Positions 8,741 through 18,226 of a DNA stretch of 64,000 nt are shown here, piece by piece (position 1 is the first letter of the stretch; every line of letters starts with the position of its first letter). A program made the position numbers and the translations under genes. The DNA comes from Bacteroidetes bacterium HGW-Bacteroidetes-3. Its GTDB lineage: Bacteria > Bacteroidota > Bacteroidia > Flavobacteriales > Flavobacteriaceae. The DNA lies in contig PHDE01000002.1 in assembly GCA_002842505.1 (NCBI GenBank), forward strand, positions 1-64,000, read 5' to 3'. The notes beneath the pieces were generated by a model. It made no database searches, was not told the DNA's origin, and saw only the letters and a list, made by a program, of their open reading frames with translations.

Positions 8741-10076
8741 CAGCGCATCACATACCCGTTTAATTTTAGCCGTATTTCACTTGGCGTTGGGCGTACTTGT
8801 GCTTTCCGGATTGATTGCCAAGGCATATTCTATTTTAATTGTATTTTTTGGCGTATTGTATATCATCAGAAATAAAAATGAAAACAATGAGGCCATTCAC
8901 TGGAGTGCTTATTTGGTTGGAGCAGAAGTTTTATTTCGAATGGCGGGCGGCATGGTTTTTTATGAATTGCCCAAATATGCAGTATTGCTGTTTCTTTTTG
9001 TTGGATTGGTGGTGGAAAAAAGAAGCCACCACATTTCATTAAGTTTTCTCATTTATATATTGTTATTACTTGTAGGAATATCTTTTGTGGACATCCCGTT
9101 TAATGAATCCATCAGAAAAACCATCGCATTTAATTTAAGCGGACCCATATTGTTGGGGGTTTCCGCCATTTATTTTTACAGACGGCCTTTGGCGCTTTCA
9201 ACCATGATGGATATGTTGTTTTATATGGCATTGCCTATCATTTCAATGTTGTCTTTATTATATTTCAGAACACCTGACATACGTGAAATTTCATTTGGAG
9301 GAGGCGCAAGTTTTGAGGCTTCAGGAGGCTATGGACCCAACCAGGTGGCCACTATTCTCGGGGTGGGCGTGTTTATTGTGGCAGTGCACTTATTTCTTAA
9401 ACGCCGTATTTTCGCTCTTTTTAGTTTGGACATGTTTCTGTTTTCTTATTTGATATATAGGGGATTAATAACGCTTTCAAGAGGTGGGATGGTAACGGCA
9501 TTTTTGGCAGTTTCTTTATTTGCCTATTATTTTATCCTGTCAAGAGAAAATAAGATCCTAAATTTAGCGAAATACTCTGGATTGCTGGCGCTGTTTGGTT
9601 TTGCCTTATTCATGTACACATCTAATGCTACCGGCGGAATGCTCGAAAACAGGTATGCCAATAAAAATGCTGCGGGAACCACAAAATCAGATATCACTAC
9701 CGGAAGAGCCACTTTATTTGCTAGTGAGATAAGCGCTTTTTTAGACCATCCTTTTTTTGGCGTGGGCGTTGGTGGCGGAAAATTTTACAGAATGGAGGAA
9801 CTGGAAATTAGGGCCGCTTCCCATAATGAAATGGGCAGGTTAATTGGGGAACATGGGCTCGTTGGCATAGTAGCGCTGATGATTTTGTTGGTAGTGCCCA
9901 TTCGGCACATATTTAAACAACCTTATCTTGCACGTGCCTTTTTGGGTTCATTTTTAATATTTTGGTTTTTAACCATCAACCACTCCGCCATGCGAATCGC
10001 TTTTCCCGGATTTATTTATGGATTGAGCGTGGCGGTGATTGTGTTTAATAAAGAGGAGGAAGATGATGAGTTTTAA
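8733..10076 (+). CDS. O-antigen ligase/polymerase family membrane protein (Wzy/WaaL-like)
   Basis: Many TM segments; late GVGVGGGKFYRMEELEIRAASHNEMGRLIGEHGLVG loop typical of the O-antigen ligase superfamily; TTG start overlaps the upstream stop. Confidence 0.82.
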   Translation: MNNSASHTRLILAVFHLALGVLVLSGLIAKAYSILIVFFGVLYIIRNKNENNEAIHWSAYLVGAEVLFRMAGGMVFYELPKYAVLLFLFVGLVVEKRSHHISLSFLIYILLLLVGISFVDIPFNESIRKTIAFNLSGPILLGVSAIYFYRRPLALSTMMDMLFYMALPIISMLSLLYFRTPDIREISFGGGASFEASGGYGPNQVATILGVGVFIVAVHLFLKRRIFALFSLDMFLFSYLIYRGLITLSRGGMVTAFLAVSLFAYYFILSRENKILNLAKYSGLLALFGFALFMYTSNATGGMLENRYANKNAAGTTKSDITTGRATLFASEISAFLDHPFFGVGVGGGKFYRMEELEIRAASHNEMGRLIGEHGLVGIVALMILLVVPIRHIFKQPYLARAFLGSFLIFWFLTINHSAMRIAFPGFIYGLSVAVIVFNKEEEDDEF

Positions 10077-10136
10077 GTATAAGTTATATGTTATAAGTTA
10101 TAAGTTAAATGTTAAATGTTAAAAGTTAAAAACTTG

Positions 10137-10180
10137 ATCCCGCACGTGCGGGATGAAACTTGATCCCGCACGTGCGGGAT
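10137..10180. repeat. Two tandem copies of the perfect 18-bp palindrome ATCCCGCACGTGCGGGAT (26-bp spacing)
   Basis: Direct reading: 10137-10154 and 10163-10180. Confidence 0.95.
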
Positions 10181-10220
10181 GAAACCTGAAACAAGAAACC
10201 CGAAGCAAGAAACAAGAGAT

Positions 10221-11225
10221 TTGAAAAAAATAATCTACATAGGGAACAATTTGGCAAATATGAATCCGACGCCTTTAATACAACTTACTTTGTTGTTAAA
10301 AGCGAGCGGATTTGAAGTGCTGGTATATTCCGACAAAAAAAATAGGTTTTTACGTTTGTTGGAAATGTGTTTCGGAATTTTTAAAAATACCAATGCAAAT
10401 TATATATTAATTGATACTTACAGCACTTCCAATTTTTATTTTGCCCTAATAACTTCACAGTTGGCGCGTTTGTTTTCCATTAAATATATGCCCATTTTAC
10501 ACGGAGGCAATTTGGTGAAAAGGATTCGCGAAAATCCGCGGTTGTCAAAACTAATATTTAAAAATGCCGAAATAAATGTGTCGCCTTCACTATATTTACA
10601 AGAGGAATTTCAGAAAAAACAATTTAAAACTGTATTTATTCCGAATGCCATTGAAATTAAAAACTATTCCTTTAAAAAACGATCTGAATTTCAACCTAAA
10701 TTATTGTGGGTAAGGGCTTTCGATAAAATATACAATCCGTTAATGGCTGTTGAAGTATTGATATTGCTGAAAAAAAAATATCCAGAAGCACGTTTGTGTA
10801 TGGTTGGGGCGGACAAGGATGGTTCTTTAATTGAAGCAAAAAAAATGGCGAAACAGCAAGGTGTTTCAGATTCAATAGAATTTACCGGTTTGCTGTCGAA
10901 ACTGGACTGGATTAACAAATCGGCAGAATTTGATATTTTTATAAACACCACCAACATTGACAATATGCCGGTGAGCGTTATGGAAGCGATGGCTTTGGGT
11001 TTACCCGTTGTATCAACAAATGTGGGCGGATTGCCGTATTTAATTAACCATACAAAAAACGGCTTGTTAGTGGCTGAAAATAAGGTAAGTGAAATGGCTA
11101 AAGCCATTGAGCGTTTAATTGAAAATCCGGAGAAAGCAACAGAAATGACCATAAATGCAAGGGAAATGGTCAGTGAATTTGATATGGAGCTTGCTAAAAT
11201 AAAATGGATCAATCTCCTCAACTGA
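10221..11225 (+). CDS. Glycosyltransferase family 4
   Basis: IIYIGNNL..., NTTNIDNMPVSVMEAMALGLPVVSTNVGGLPYLI; TTG 10221 is a more plausible start than ATG 10179, which adds low-complexity MKPETRNPKQETRD. Confidence 0.85.
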   Translation: MKKIIYIGNNLANMNPTPLIQLTLLLKASGFEVLVYSDKKNRFLRLLEMCFGIFKNTNANYILIDTYSTSNFYFALITSQLARLFSIKYMPILHGGNLVKRIRENPRLSKLIFKNAEINVSPSLYLQEEFQKKQFKTVFIPNAIEIKNYSFKKRSEFQPKLLWVRAFDKIYNPLMAVEVLILLKKKYPEARLCMVGADKDGSLIEAKKMAKQQGVSDSIEFTGLLSKLDWINKSAEFDIFINTTNIDNMPVSVMEAMALGLPVVSTNVGGLPYLINHTKNGLLVAENKVSEMAKAIERLIENPEKATEMTINAREMVSEFDMELAKIKWINLLN

Positions 11226-12511
11226 TGTTCGAAAAACTAATTTTTAACATAGGGCAAAGGTTCAGAAATCCTTCCATAGCGTATTGGCTTCACTTTTTGA
11301 AAGCGAGCGAAAAATGGACTTCCGAAGAGCTTTTGGCATATCAGTTAAAAAAATTACAGGAACTGGTTGGGATTGCTTATGAAAATTCCGCTTATTATAA
11401 AAACAGCTTTGATGCAGCAGAAATAAAACCATCCGACATAAAATCATTGGAGGATCTTAAAAAACTGCCTATAATAACCAAAAATGACTTGCTGAATTAC
11501 AACAAAGAAATTCACACCAACCTTAAATACAGAAAAAATTTTCAGGCAAATACCTCGGGAACTTCCGGTGAATCTTTAAAATTCAACAGGGAAGAATCGG
11601 CAGATTCCTTTAACCGTGCTTCACTTTTTAGAGGCTATTCCTGGTACAATGTATATCCGTGGGAACTTAACGGCTATTTTTGGGGCTATAATTTTTCTGA
11701 AAAAGAGGAAATTAAAATAAGGATTTTGGACAGTTTGCAAAATCGTTTCAGGATCTTCAATTACCGAAAAGAATCCATCGATTTTTTTGCAAAAAAACTT
11801 AAAAATGCCAAATATCTGCACGGCTATTCTTCTATGATTTATGAAACGGCAAAAATAATCAACAGCCAAAATTTGGAGAAACCTGCAAACTTAAAAATGG
11901 TGAAAGGCACATCAGAAAAAATATTTGAAGCTTATCAGGAGGAAATTAAAAAGGCATTCGGACAAAAAATGATCAGTGAATATGGCGCCGCTGAAACGGG
12001 AATTATTGCTTTTGAATGTCCAAAAGGAAATATGCACCTCAATATGGAAGGCGTTATTGTGGAAGAAATCGACCACGAAATTGTGGTGACCAATTTACAA
12101 ATGCACGCTTTTCCAATCATTCGCTATAAATTGGGTGATTATATAAAGTTGGCGGCAAAAACCGCAACATGCGAATGCGGCATGCAACATTTTATCATTG
12201 AAGAAGTTACAGGCAGAATTGGGCAGACTGTTTATGGAAAAAATAATAAATATCCCAGCTTATATTTTTATTATATTTTTAAAAATTTAGCGTTAAAACA
12301 ATCGTTGTTATTGACCTATCAAGTGATTCAGGAAGAAAAAGGTAAATTAACTTTTTTGATAGAACAACCTTTGGATAGCAGGCAATTAATATCTTTGGAA
12401 AATGAAATTGAAGTGTATTTTAAAAATGATATGGAATTTACGATTGAGCATTCCCAAAATTTAACGGCGCAACATAAAAAACTAAAAAGTTTTATTTCTA
12501 ATATTGAATAA
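11204..12511 (+). CDS. CapK/PaaK-type phenylacetate-CoA ligase-like adenylate-forming protein
   Basis: NTSGTSGESLKFNRE, SEYGAAETGIIAFEC, TGRIGQTVYG. Confidence 0.85.
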   Translation: MDQSPQLMFEKLIFNIGQRFRNPSIAYWLHFLKASEKWTSEELLAYQLKKLQELVGIAYENSAYYKNSFDAAEIKPSDIKSLEDLKKLPIITKNDLLNYNKEIHTNLKYRKNFQANTSGTSGESLKFNREESADSFNRASLFRGYSWYNVYPWELNGYFWGYNFSEKEEIKIRILDSLQNRFRIFNYRKESIDFFAKKLKNAKYLHGYSSMIYETAKIINSQNLEKPANLKMVKGTSEKIFEAYQEEIKKAFGQKMISEYGAAETGIIAFECPKGNMHLNMEGVIVEEIDHEIVVTNLQMHAFPIIRYKLGDYIKLAAKTATCECGMQHFIIEEVTGRIGQTVYGKNNKYPSLYFYYIFKNLALKQSLLLTYQVIQEEKGKLTFLIEQPLDSRQLISLENEIEVYFKNDMEFTIEHSQNLTAQHKKLKSFISNIE

Positions 12512-13270
12512 ATGAATCCATCAGTTTCCATAATTACCGCTTGTTACAACGCAGCAGATTTTATTGAAGAAACCATTCAATCAGTACAAAATCAGTATTT
12601 TACGAACTGGGAATGGTTTATTGTTGATGATTTTTCTACAGACAATTCTGTTTCCATCATTGCGGAATATGCGAAAAATGATGCCCGAATTAAACTGTTG
12701 CCGCTTAAAAAAAACTCGGGTGCGGCCATCGCCAGAAATATGGGAATTGCCTTGACGAAAGGAAATTATATGACTTTCATTGACGCCGATGATGTGTGGA
12801 AACCGCAATTTTTAGCAGAGAATGTAGCCAGAATATCTAAAACAGAAGGTTTTTTATGTTCCTCTTATGAAATGTATGATGTAACCTTAAAACTAAAATT
12901 GGGGGAATTAATTGTGCCAAAATACGCAACCTATTCAGCCATTTTAAAAACGAACACCATTAGTTGTTTAACGGCATTTATTGATATTTCACGTTTGGGA
13001 AAGGAGTTTATGCCCGAAATTAAATACCGGCAGGATATGGGTTTGTGGTTAAAATACTTAAAAAAAATCAATAGGGTGGAAGGTATTCAAGAAAGTTTGG
13101 CCATTTACAGAATCAGAAAACAATCGCTTTCTAACAATAAAGTAAATTTATTGAAACACCAATGGTCATTTTATAGGGAATTTGCAAATTTATCCATTTT
13201 GCAGTCGTCGTATTATTTTACCCTTTGGATGTTTTACGGATCTAAAAAATACTGGTCGCTTAAAAAGTAG
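12512..13270 (+). CDS. Glycosyltransferase family 2
   Basis: VSIITACYNAADFIEETIQSV, FIDADDVWKPQFLA. Confidence 0.93.
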   Translation: MNPSVSIITACYNAADFIEETIQSVQNQYFTNWEWFIVDDFSTDNSVSIIAEYAKNDARIKLLPLKKNSGAAIARNMGIALTKGNYMTFIDADDVWKPQFLAENVARISKTEGFLCSSYEMYDVTLKLKLGELIVPKYATYSAILKTNTISCLTAFIDISRLGKEFMPEIKYRQDMGLWLKYLKKINRVEGIQESLAIYRIRKQSLSNNKVNLLKHQWSFYREFANLSILQSSYYFTLWMFYGSKKYWSLKK

Positions 13271-13297
13271 GGACAAGTCGCGACTTGTCCGTTCTAA
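13267..13297 (+). repeat. GTAG-headed REP-like palindrome, copy 1
   Basis: GTAG + GGACAAGTCGCGACTTGTCC (13271-13290, perfect) + GTTCTAA. Confidence 0.93.
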
Positions 13298-13526
13298 ATT
13301 TAAAAGTTTGCACGAAGGCGAAAATTTCCATAATAATTCATAAATTGTAAATCAATCCCGCAGCGCTTTGTTTCACGGAGTACAATCAAAGTGCAAAAAA
13401 CCAATAATTCATCACACAAAAAACAGCTGAATGGCAACAATTAATTTGAAAAATAAACGTTAGAACTTTGTAAAAAAAATAGCATAACTTTGAAATCTGA
13501 GTAAAAAACCCCAAAAACGATTTTAA

Positions 13527-14912
13527 ATGCACGCTGACAAATTTTATTTCAACATATCTGAACGCAGACTTTTTTTGCGTGTTCTTGATATCGCTTTTGT
13601 GGTGCTGGGTCTTTATGCAGTAAATAGGTTTTTTAAATTCGATTACTTTGATTTCTCAAATTCGAATAGTACTTTATGGATTTCCACGTTAATAATTTAC
13701 CTTATTATTTTTGGGGAAATTTTTGAAATGTATGATTTAAAAGTGGCCAGCGACAAATACTTAATTTTTAGAAGTGTTGTAATTACGGTGTTATTCACTA
13801 CTTTATTCTATGTTTTTACACCTGTTATATCGCCCATATTGCCTACAAACAGATTGCAGCTGGCGTATTTTTCCTTAACCTTGCTTTTCTCCATACTTGT
13901 AAACAGGATATTATACATCCAATTGATATTTTCACCCCGTTTTTTGAAAAATATTTTATTGATTGCAGATGCAGACCAGGTTGAGCGTTTGGTTGCGGCA
14001 ATTCAAAATAAAAGTGCAAACCACATTGTGGCTTATGTGTCGAATGACGCAATTGTTATAGATGGTAAAATTACTTATATTCCTGTTTCCGATGCCAATT
14101 TGTATGAAATTACCAAAGAGAAAAGCATTAATGAAATAGTTGTTTCTTCAAATAACTTAAAATTTATAAAGACTTCCTTAAACAATCAACTCGTTGCATT
14201 GTTTGAAAAAGGAATGGTGATCAGGAGTGCCGATAATTTTATTGAAGAAGAAACCTATCGAATTTCCGAAACACAATTAACGCCCGATTTTTACAATTAT
14301 TTTACCTTCAGCAAAAGCCATCAAAATAATTTATACTTGGCGTTTCGGCGGTTTATGGACGTGGTTTTTTCACTTTTCGGAATAATAGTTTTTCTGCTGC
14401 TGATCCCATTCGTTTTTATAGGCAATTTGATCGCAAATAAAGGTAAATTGTTTTACACACAAAAAAGAGTTGGGAAAGGCGGAAAGAAATTCAGGATTAT
14501 TAAATTTCGTACAATGGTTACAAATGCTGAGGAAAACGGCGCAGAATGGGCACAAAAAAATGACTGCAGGGTGACTGCTTTTGGCCGGATTCTAAGGAAA
14601 GCGAGAATTGATGAATTTCCGCAGTTTATCAATGTATTAAAAGGCGAAATGAGTTTGATCGGCCCTCGTCCGGAACGGCCGGAATTTGTGCGTGTACTGG
14701 AGCAAGATCTTCCTTTTTATGCCATTCGCCACGTGATAAAACCGGGATTGACAGGTTGGGCACAAGTTATGTATCCTTATGCGCATTCTGTGGAAGACCA
14801 GCATAAAAAATTAATGTACGACCTCTATTATATAAAGGAAAGAAATTTGGTGATGGATCTAAAGATCGTCATGAAAACCATCAGCACAGTTTTGTTTTTT
14901 AGGGGAACGTAG
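13527..14912 (+). CDS. Exopolysaccharide biosynthesis polyprenyl glycosylphosphotransferase
   Basis: N-terminal TM segments; C-terminal RRFMDVVFSLFG, KFRTMVTNAEENGAEWA, RKARIDEFPQFINVLKGEMSLIGPRPERPEFV. Confidence 0.95.
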   Translation: MHADKFYFNISERRLFLRVLDIAFVVLGLYAVNRFFKFDYFDFSNSNSTLWISTLIIYLIIFGEIFEMYDLKVASDKYLIFRSVVITVLFTTLFYVFTPVISPILPTNRLQLAYFSLTLLFSILVNRILYIQLIFSPRFLKNILLIADADQVERLVAAIQNKSANHIVAYVSNDAIVIDGKITYIPVSDANLYEITKEKSINEIVVSSNNLKFIKTSLNNQLVALFEKGMVIRSADNFIEEETYRISETQLTPDFYNYFTFSKSHQNNLYLAFRRFMDVVFSLFGIIVFLLLIPFVFIGNLIANKGKLFYTQKRVGKGGKKFRIIKFRTMVTNAEENGAEWAQKNDCRVTAFGRILRKARIDEFPQFINVLKGEMSLIGPRPERPEFVRVLEQDLPFYAIRHVIKPGLTGWAQVMYPYAHSVEDQHKKLMYDLYYIKERNLVMDLKIVMKTISTVLFFRGT

Positions 14913-14922
14913 GTTGGTAAAT

Positions 14923-14994
14923 GTTAAATGTTATTTGTTGATATGTTGATTTGTTAAGTCTACAACCAATCGCCAATATCATATAACATTTAAC
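14923..14994. repeat. 12-bp perfect inverted repeat GTTAAATGTTAT/ATAACATTTAAC within a degenerate ATATAAC-type array
   Basis: Arms 14923-14934 and 14983-14994. Confidence 0.85.
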
Positions 14995-15133
14995 GTATAA
15001 CAAGTTTTTATAAGATTTGTGCGACTTAAAAATCGGAGATTTTTTCAGACTTAGCAATGTTTTTATTGAATGTTTGTCTGTTTATACTAATCCGATTTGA
15101 GCATAAATTTTATGAGGTGTTTGGCTTTCGTGC

Positions 15134-15439
15134 TTATTTTATGTCTTTTTCTAATTTGTCCGGATTTTGTCTTGAATCAAAAACTGTGATAATTTCAATT
15201 TCTTTTTTATCAAAGTTAATTCTGTAATAGAAAGTTGTCTGTTTTGTTACAACACATTTAAAAAGTCCTTTAAACTCGGAAGATTGTAAACAACTTTCAG
15301 GTTGTTTAGAAATCTGGTCAATTTTAGAAGTTAGTTTTTTAATAAAATCATTACGAACTTTTAAATTCCAATTTTCCAGTAGGAAATCATTCAATTTTAA
15401 AAGTTTATTTTCAGCTAATTCTGATAAAAATACTTTCAT
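15134..15439 (-). CDS. Type II toxin, RelE/ParE family
   Basis: 101 aa: LSELAENKLLKLNDFLLENW..IDQISKQPESC..FYYRINFDKKEIEIITVFDSRQNP. Confidence 0.85.
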   Translation of the reverse strand: MKVFLSELAENKLLKLNDFLLENWNLKVRNDFIKKLTSKIDQISKQPESCLQSSEFKGLFKCVVTKQTTFYYRINFDKKEIEIITVFDSRQNPDKLEKDIK

Positions 15440-15663
15440 TAAGAAATCTTTTTCAAAAAGTCATTAAACTCAACTCTTTTTCCTTTATTTAGTTGCTTAA
15501 TACCTTTTTCAATTTCTTTTTGCTCAGATGCACTCAACTCATTCCAAAAATCGACTTTTTCCTTTTGAACAAACTCTGTGATTTTTTCAATGAATTTGTC
15601 ATTCTCAATGTTGAGAATCATTTTTAACAACTCTATTTTAGAAGTTCGAATATCCATATCCAT
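15439..15663 (-). CDS. Cognate antitoxin-like small protein
   Basis: 74 aa, upstream of and overlapping the toxin by 1 nt; acidic/helical. Confidence 0.75.
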   Translation of the reverse strand: MDMDIRTSKIELLKMILNIENDKFIEKITEFVQKEKVDFWNELSASEQKEIEKGIKQLNKGKRVEFNDFLKKIS

Positions 15664-15751
15664 AATTTATTAAATTCAAAGTTACAAAAAAATCAGATTA
15701 TAATAGAAAAGTAAAAATTTTTGTCCGTATGAAGCCTAACATATAATTTAG

Positions 15752-17338
15752 TTAAAATTCGCTGGTAAAGTGCAGTTTTACATTAGGATATTTATCCTGC
15801 GTCATTTGAATAGAAAATGCAGAGTCGGCCAAAAACACCAATTGTCCTTGTTTGTCGTGCGCCAGATAGCGTTGTTTTACGCGCTTAAATTCTTTGAATT
15901 CCTCGCTCTTCGGATTGACAGGTTCTACCCAGCAAGCCTTGTGAACGTTCAAAGGTTCGTAACTGCATTTTGCGCCGTATTCGTGTTCCAATCGGTATTG
16001 GATCACCTCATATTGCAGCGCGCCAACAGTTCCAATCACTTTTCTTCCATTTAATTCCAAGGTAAATAACTGCGCAACGCCTTCATCCATCAATTGGTCC
16101 AAACCTTTAAATAATTGTTTCGATTTCAACGGATCGGCATTGTTTACGTAACGGAAATGTTCCGGCGAGAAACTAGGCACGCCTTTAAAATTCAGCACTT
16201 CGCCTTCTGTTAAGGTATCGCCGATTTTAAAGTTTCCAGTGTCTGGAAGTCCAACTATATCTCCCGGAAATGATTCTTCCACAATTTCCTTTTTCTCTGC
16301 AAAAAAAGCATTCGGACTCGAAAATTTAAATTTTTTGTTCAATCGAACGTGTAAATAAGGCGCGTTTCTTTTAAAAGTTCCCGACACAATTTTAACGAAA
16401 GCCAAACGGTTTCTATGGTTGGGATCCATATTGGCGTGTATTTTAAAAACAAATCCGGTAAGCGTTTCTTCTTTTGAATCCACCAAACGGATATCGGCCA
16501 TTTTTGGTTGCGGCGATGGCGCAATTTCAATAAAGCAATCAAGCAATTCTTTTACCCCAAAATTATTTAAGGCCGAACCAAAAAATACAGGTTGCAATTC
16601 GCTGTTTAAATAGGCATTTTTATCAAATTCCGGATACACTTCGCGCAAAATATTTAATTCTTCACGCAAGTTATTGGCCCATTTTTCGCCAATAATCTTG
16701 TCCAGTTCCGGTGTTGAAATATCAGTCAGTTCAATCCCTTTGGAAACGGATTGTTTGTTGTCGCCCGAAAACAGGTTAATTTTCTTTTCGTAAATATTGT
16801 AAATGCCTTTAAAATCGTAACCCATTCCAATAGGAAAACTCAACGGCGTAACGGTCAGTCCCAGTTTTTGTTCCACTTCATCCAGCAAATCGAAAGCATC
16901 TTTTCCCTCGCGGTCCATTTTATTGATAAAAACAATGATGGGAATTTTGCGCATTCGGCAAACTTCCACCAGCTTTTCTGTTTGCTCTTCAACTCCTTTT
17001 GCCACGTCAATCACCACAATAACGCTGTCAACCGCAGTCAATGTCCTAAAAGTGTCCTCGGCAAAATCCTTGTGGCCGGGCGTGTCCAAAATATTAATTT
17101 TTTTGCCTTTGTAGTTAAAAGCCAATACAGATGTGGCCACAGAAATTCCCCTTTGGCGTTCAATTTCCATAAAATCGGAAGTGGCGCCTTTCTTTATTTT
17201 ATTGCTTTTTACGGCTCCTGCCTCTTGTATGGCGCCTCCAAAAAGCAATAATTTCTCTGTTAAGGTGGTTTTTCCCGCATCAGGATGTGAAATGATTCCA
17301 AAGGTGCGTCTGCGTTGTATTTCTTCTAAAAAAGTCAT
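15752..17338 (-). CDS. prfC: Peptide chain release factor 3
   Basis: RRRTFGIISHPDAGKTTLTEKLLLFGGAIQEAG; translational GTPase; ATG at 17338 (MTFLEEIQ) preferred over the TTG-extended start. Confidence 0.96.
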   Translation of the reverse strand: MTFLEEIQRRRTFGIISHPDAGKTTLTEKLLLFGGAIQEAGAVKSNKIKKGATSDFMEIERQRGISVATSVLAFNYKGKKINILDTPGHKDFAEDTFRTLTAVDSVIVVIDVAKGVEEQTEKLVEVCRMRKIPIIVFINKMDREGKDAFDLLDEVEQKLGLTVTPLSFPIGMGYDFKGIYNIYEKKINLFSGDNKQSVSKGIELTDISTPELDKIIGEKWANNLREELNILREVYPEFDKNAYLNSELQPVFFGSALNNFGVKELLDCFIEIAPSPQPKMADIRLVDSKEETLTGFVFKIHANMDPNHRNRLAFVKIVSGTFKRNAPYLHVRLNKKFKFSSPNAFFAEKKEIVEESFPGDIVGLPDTGNFKIGDTLTEGEVLNFKGVPSFSPEHFRYVNNADPLKSKQLFKGLDQLMDEGVAQLFTLELNGRKVIGTVGALQYEVIQYRLEHEYGAKCSYEPLNVHKACWVEPVNPKSEEFKEFKRVKQRYLAHDKQGQLVFLADSAFSIQMTQDKYPNVKLHFTSEF

Positions 17339-17458
17339 CACTAAAATTTTGAGGTGCAAATATATGGCTAATTACACGATTTGCCAATTAGAATTTTCAG
17401 CCGGTCAGGCCCTGATTTTATCAGGTTAAAATCGCAGTCCTCTAATAGAAATAAGATG

Positions 17459-17580
17459 TTGGGCGTTTCCGCCGAAAAGGCGGTCGGGTTTTCCGTTCCA
17501 AACTTTTTTCGCTAAAAAAGCTCAAAAAGGTTTTCACTGCAACCCCTAACGCGAATTGAATTAATAATTGATTTGGTTTT
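17459..17580 (-). repeat. Interspersed repeat family 2, copy 3 (truncated, reverse orientation)
   Basis: gggcgtttccgccgaaaaggcgg, ttttccgttccaaacttttttcgctaaaaaagctcaaaaaggttttcactgcaacccctaacgcgaattg. Confidence 0.75.
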
Positions 17581-17688
17581 ATAAATTAGTATCTGGTATC
17601 AAGTATCTAGTATCATGTATCTGGAATTTCCAAATCCCTATTCTCTAAGAACTCCTATAACTTTACCATTTAAGCTTTCAACTCAACT

Positions 17689-18135
17689 TCAATCCCTTAT
17701 TTTATCGAGCAAATTATTAAGTTGTGTCACTTCTTCCAGCGTTAAATGTTGCATTTTTTTATCGAGTTCCTTTTCTTGTACATCAATTTTGGCTAAATAA
17801 TCCAATCCAAGCTGACTTATTTGAATGTCTTTTTGCCTTCTGTCTTGTTTGCATTCTTTTCTCACCACCAGTTTTTTGGTCAGCATTCTGTCCACAACCC
17901 GGCTTATATCGGAGTTTTTGTCGAGCATCCTTTCCTTCAACAATCCAATACTTGAAACTTCTGGATATTGGCCTCTTAAAATGCGCAGCACATTAAATTG
18001 AGTAGGCGACAATTTGAGCGGTTTTATAATTTCAACCAATTGTTCCGAAAGATAATTGTGGGTAAAATGAATATTAACCCGCGCTTTCTGATACGCATTG
18101 TTGAAGTTGCTTTTTATTTCGTCCTGAATTTTCAT
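17689..18135 (-). CDS. MarR family transcriptional regulator
   Basis: LSPTQFNVLRILRGQYPEVSSIGLLKERML..DISRVVDRMLTKKLVVRKECKQDRRQKDIQIS winged helix. Confidence 0.92.
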   Translation of the reverse strand: MKIQDEIKSNFNNAYQKARVNIHFTHNYLSEQLVEIIKPLKLSPTQFNVLRILRGQYPEVSSIGLLKERMLDKNSDISRVVDRMLTKKLVVRKECKQDRRQKDIQISQLGLDYLAKIDVQEKELDKKMQHLTLEEVTQLNNLLDKIRD

Positions 18136-18166
18136 AAGCTATAAATTTGCATAAAAGTACAAAAAA

Positions 18167-18211
18167 GAACGTGTGAAAATCAATGGCTGACCAATCGAAA
18201 TTCACACGTTC
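18167..18211. terminator. Long-stem hairpin between the yceI-like and marR-like genes (arms GAACGTGTGAA/TTCACACGTTC)
   Basis: 11-bp perfect arms flanked by A/T runs on both sides. Confidence 0.7.
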
Positions 18212-18226
18212 CATAAAAAAAAGTCA

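Noticed and set aside
10691-11221. 176-aa minus-strand ORF
   Set aside because: Antisense to the GT4 gene; no recognisable features.
16751-17251. Long plus-strand ORF antisense to prfC
   Set aside because: Fully antisense to a strongly recognisable gene; no domain signature.
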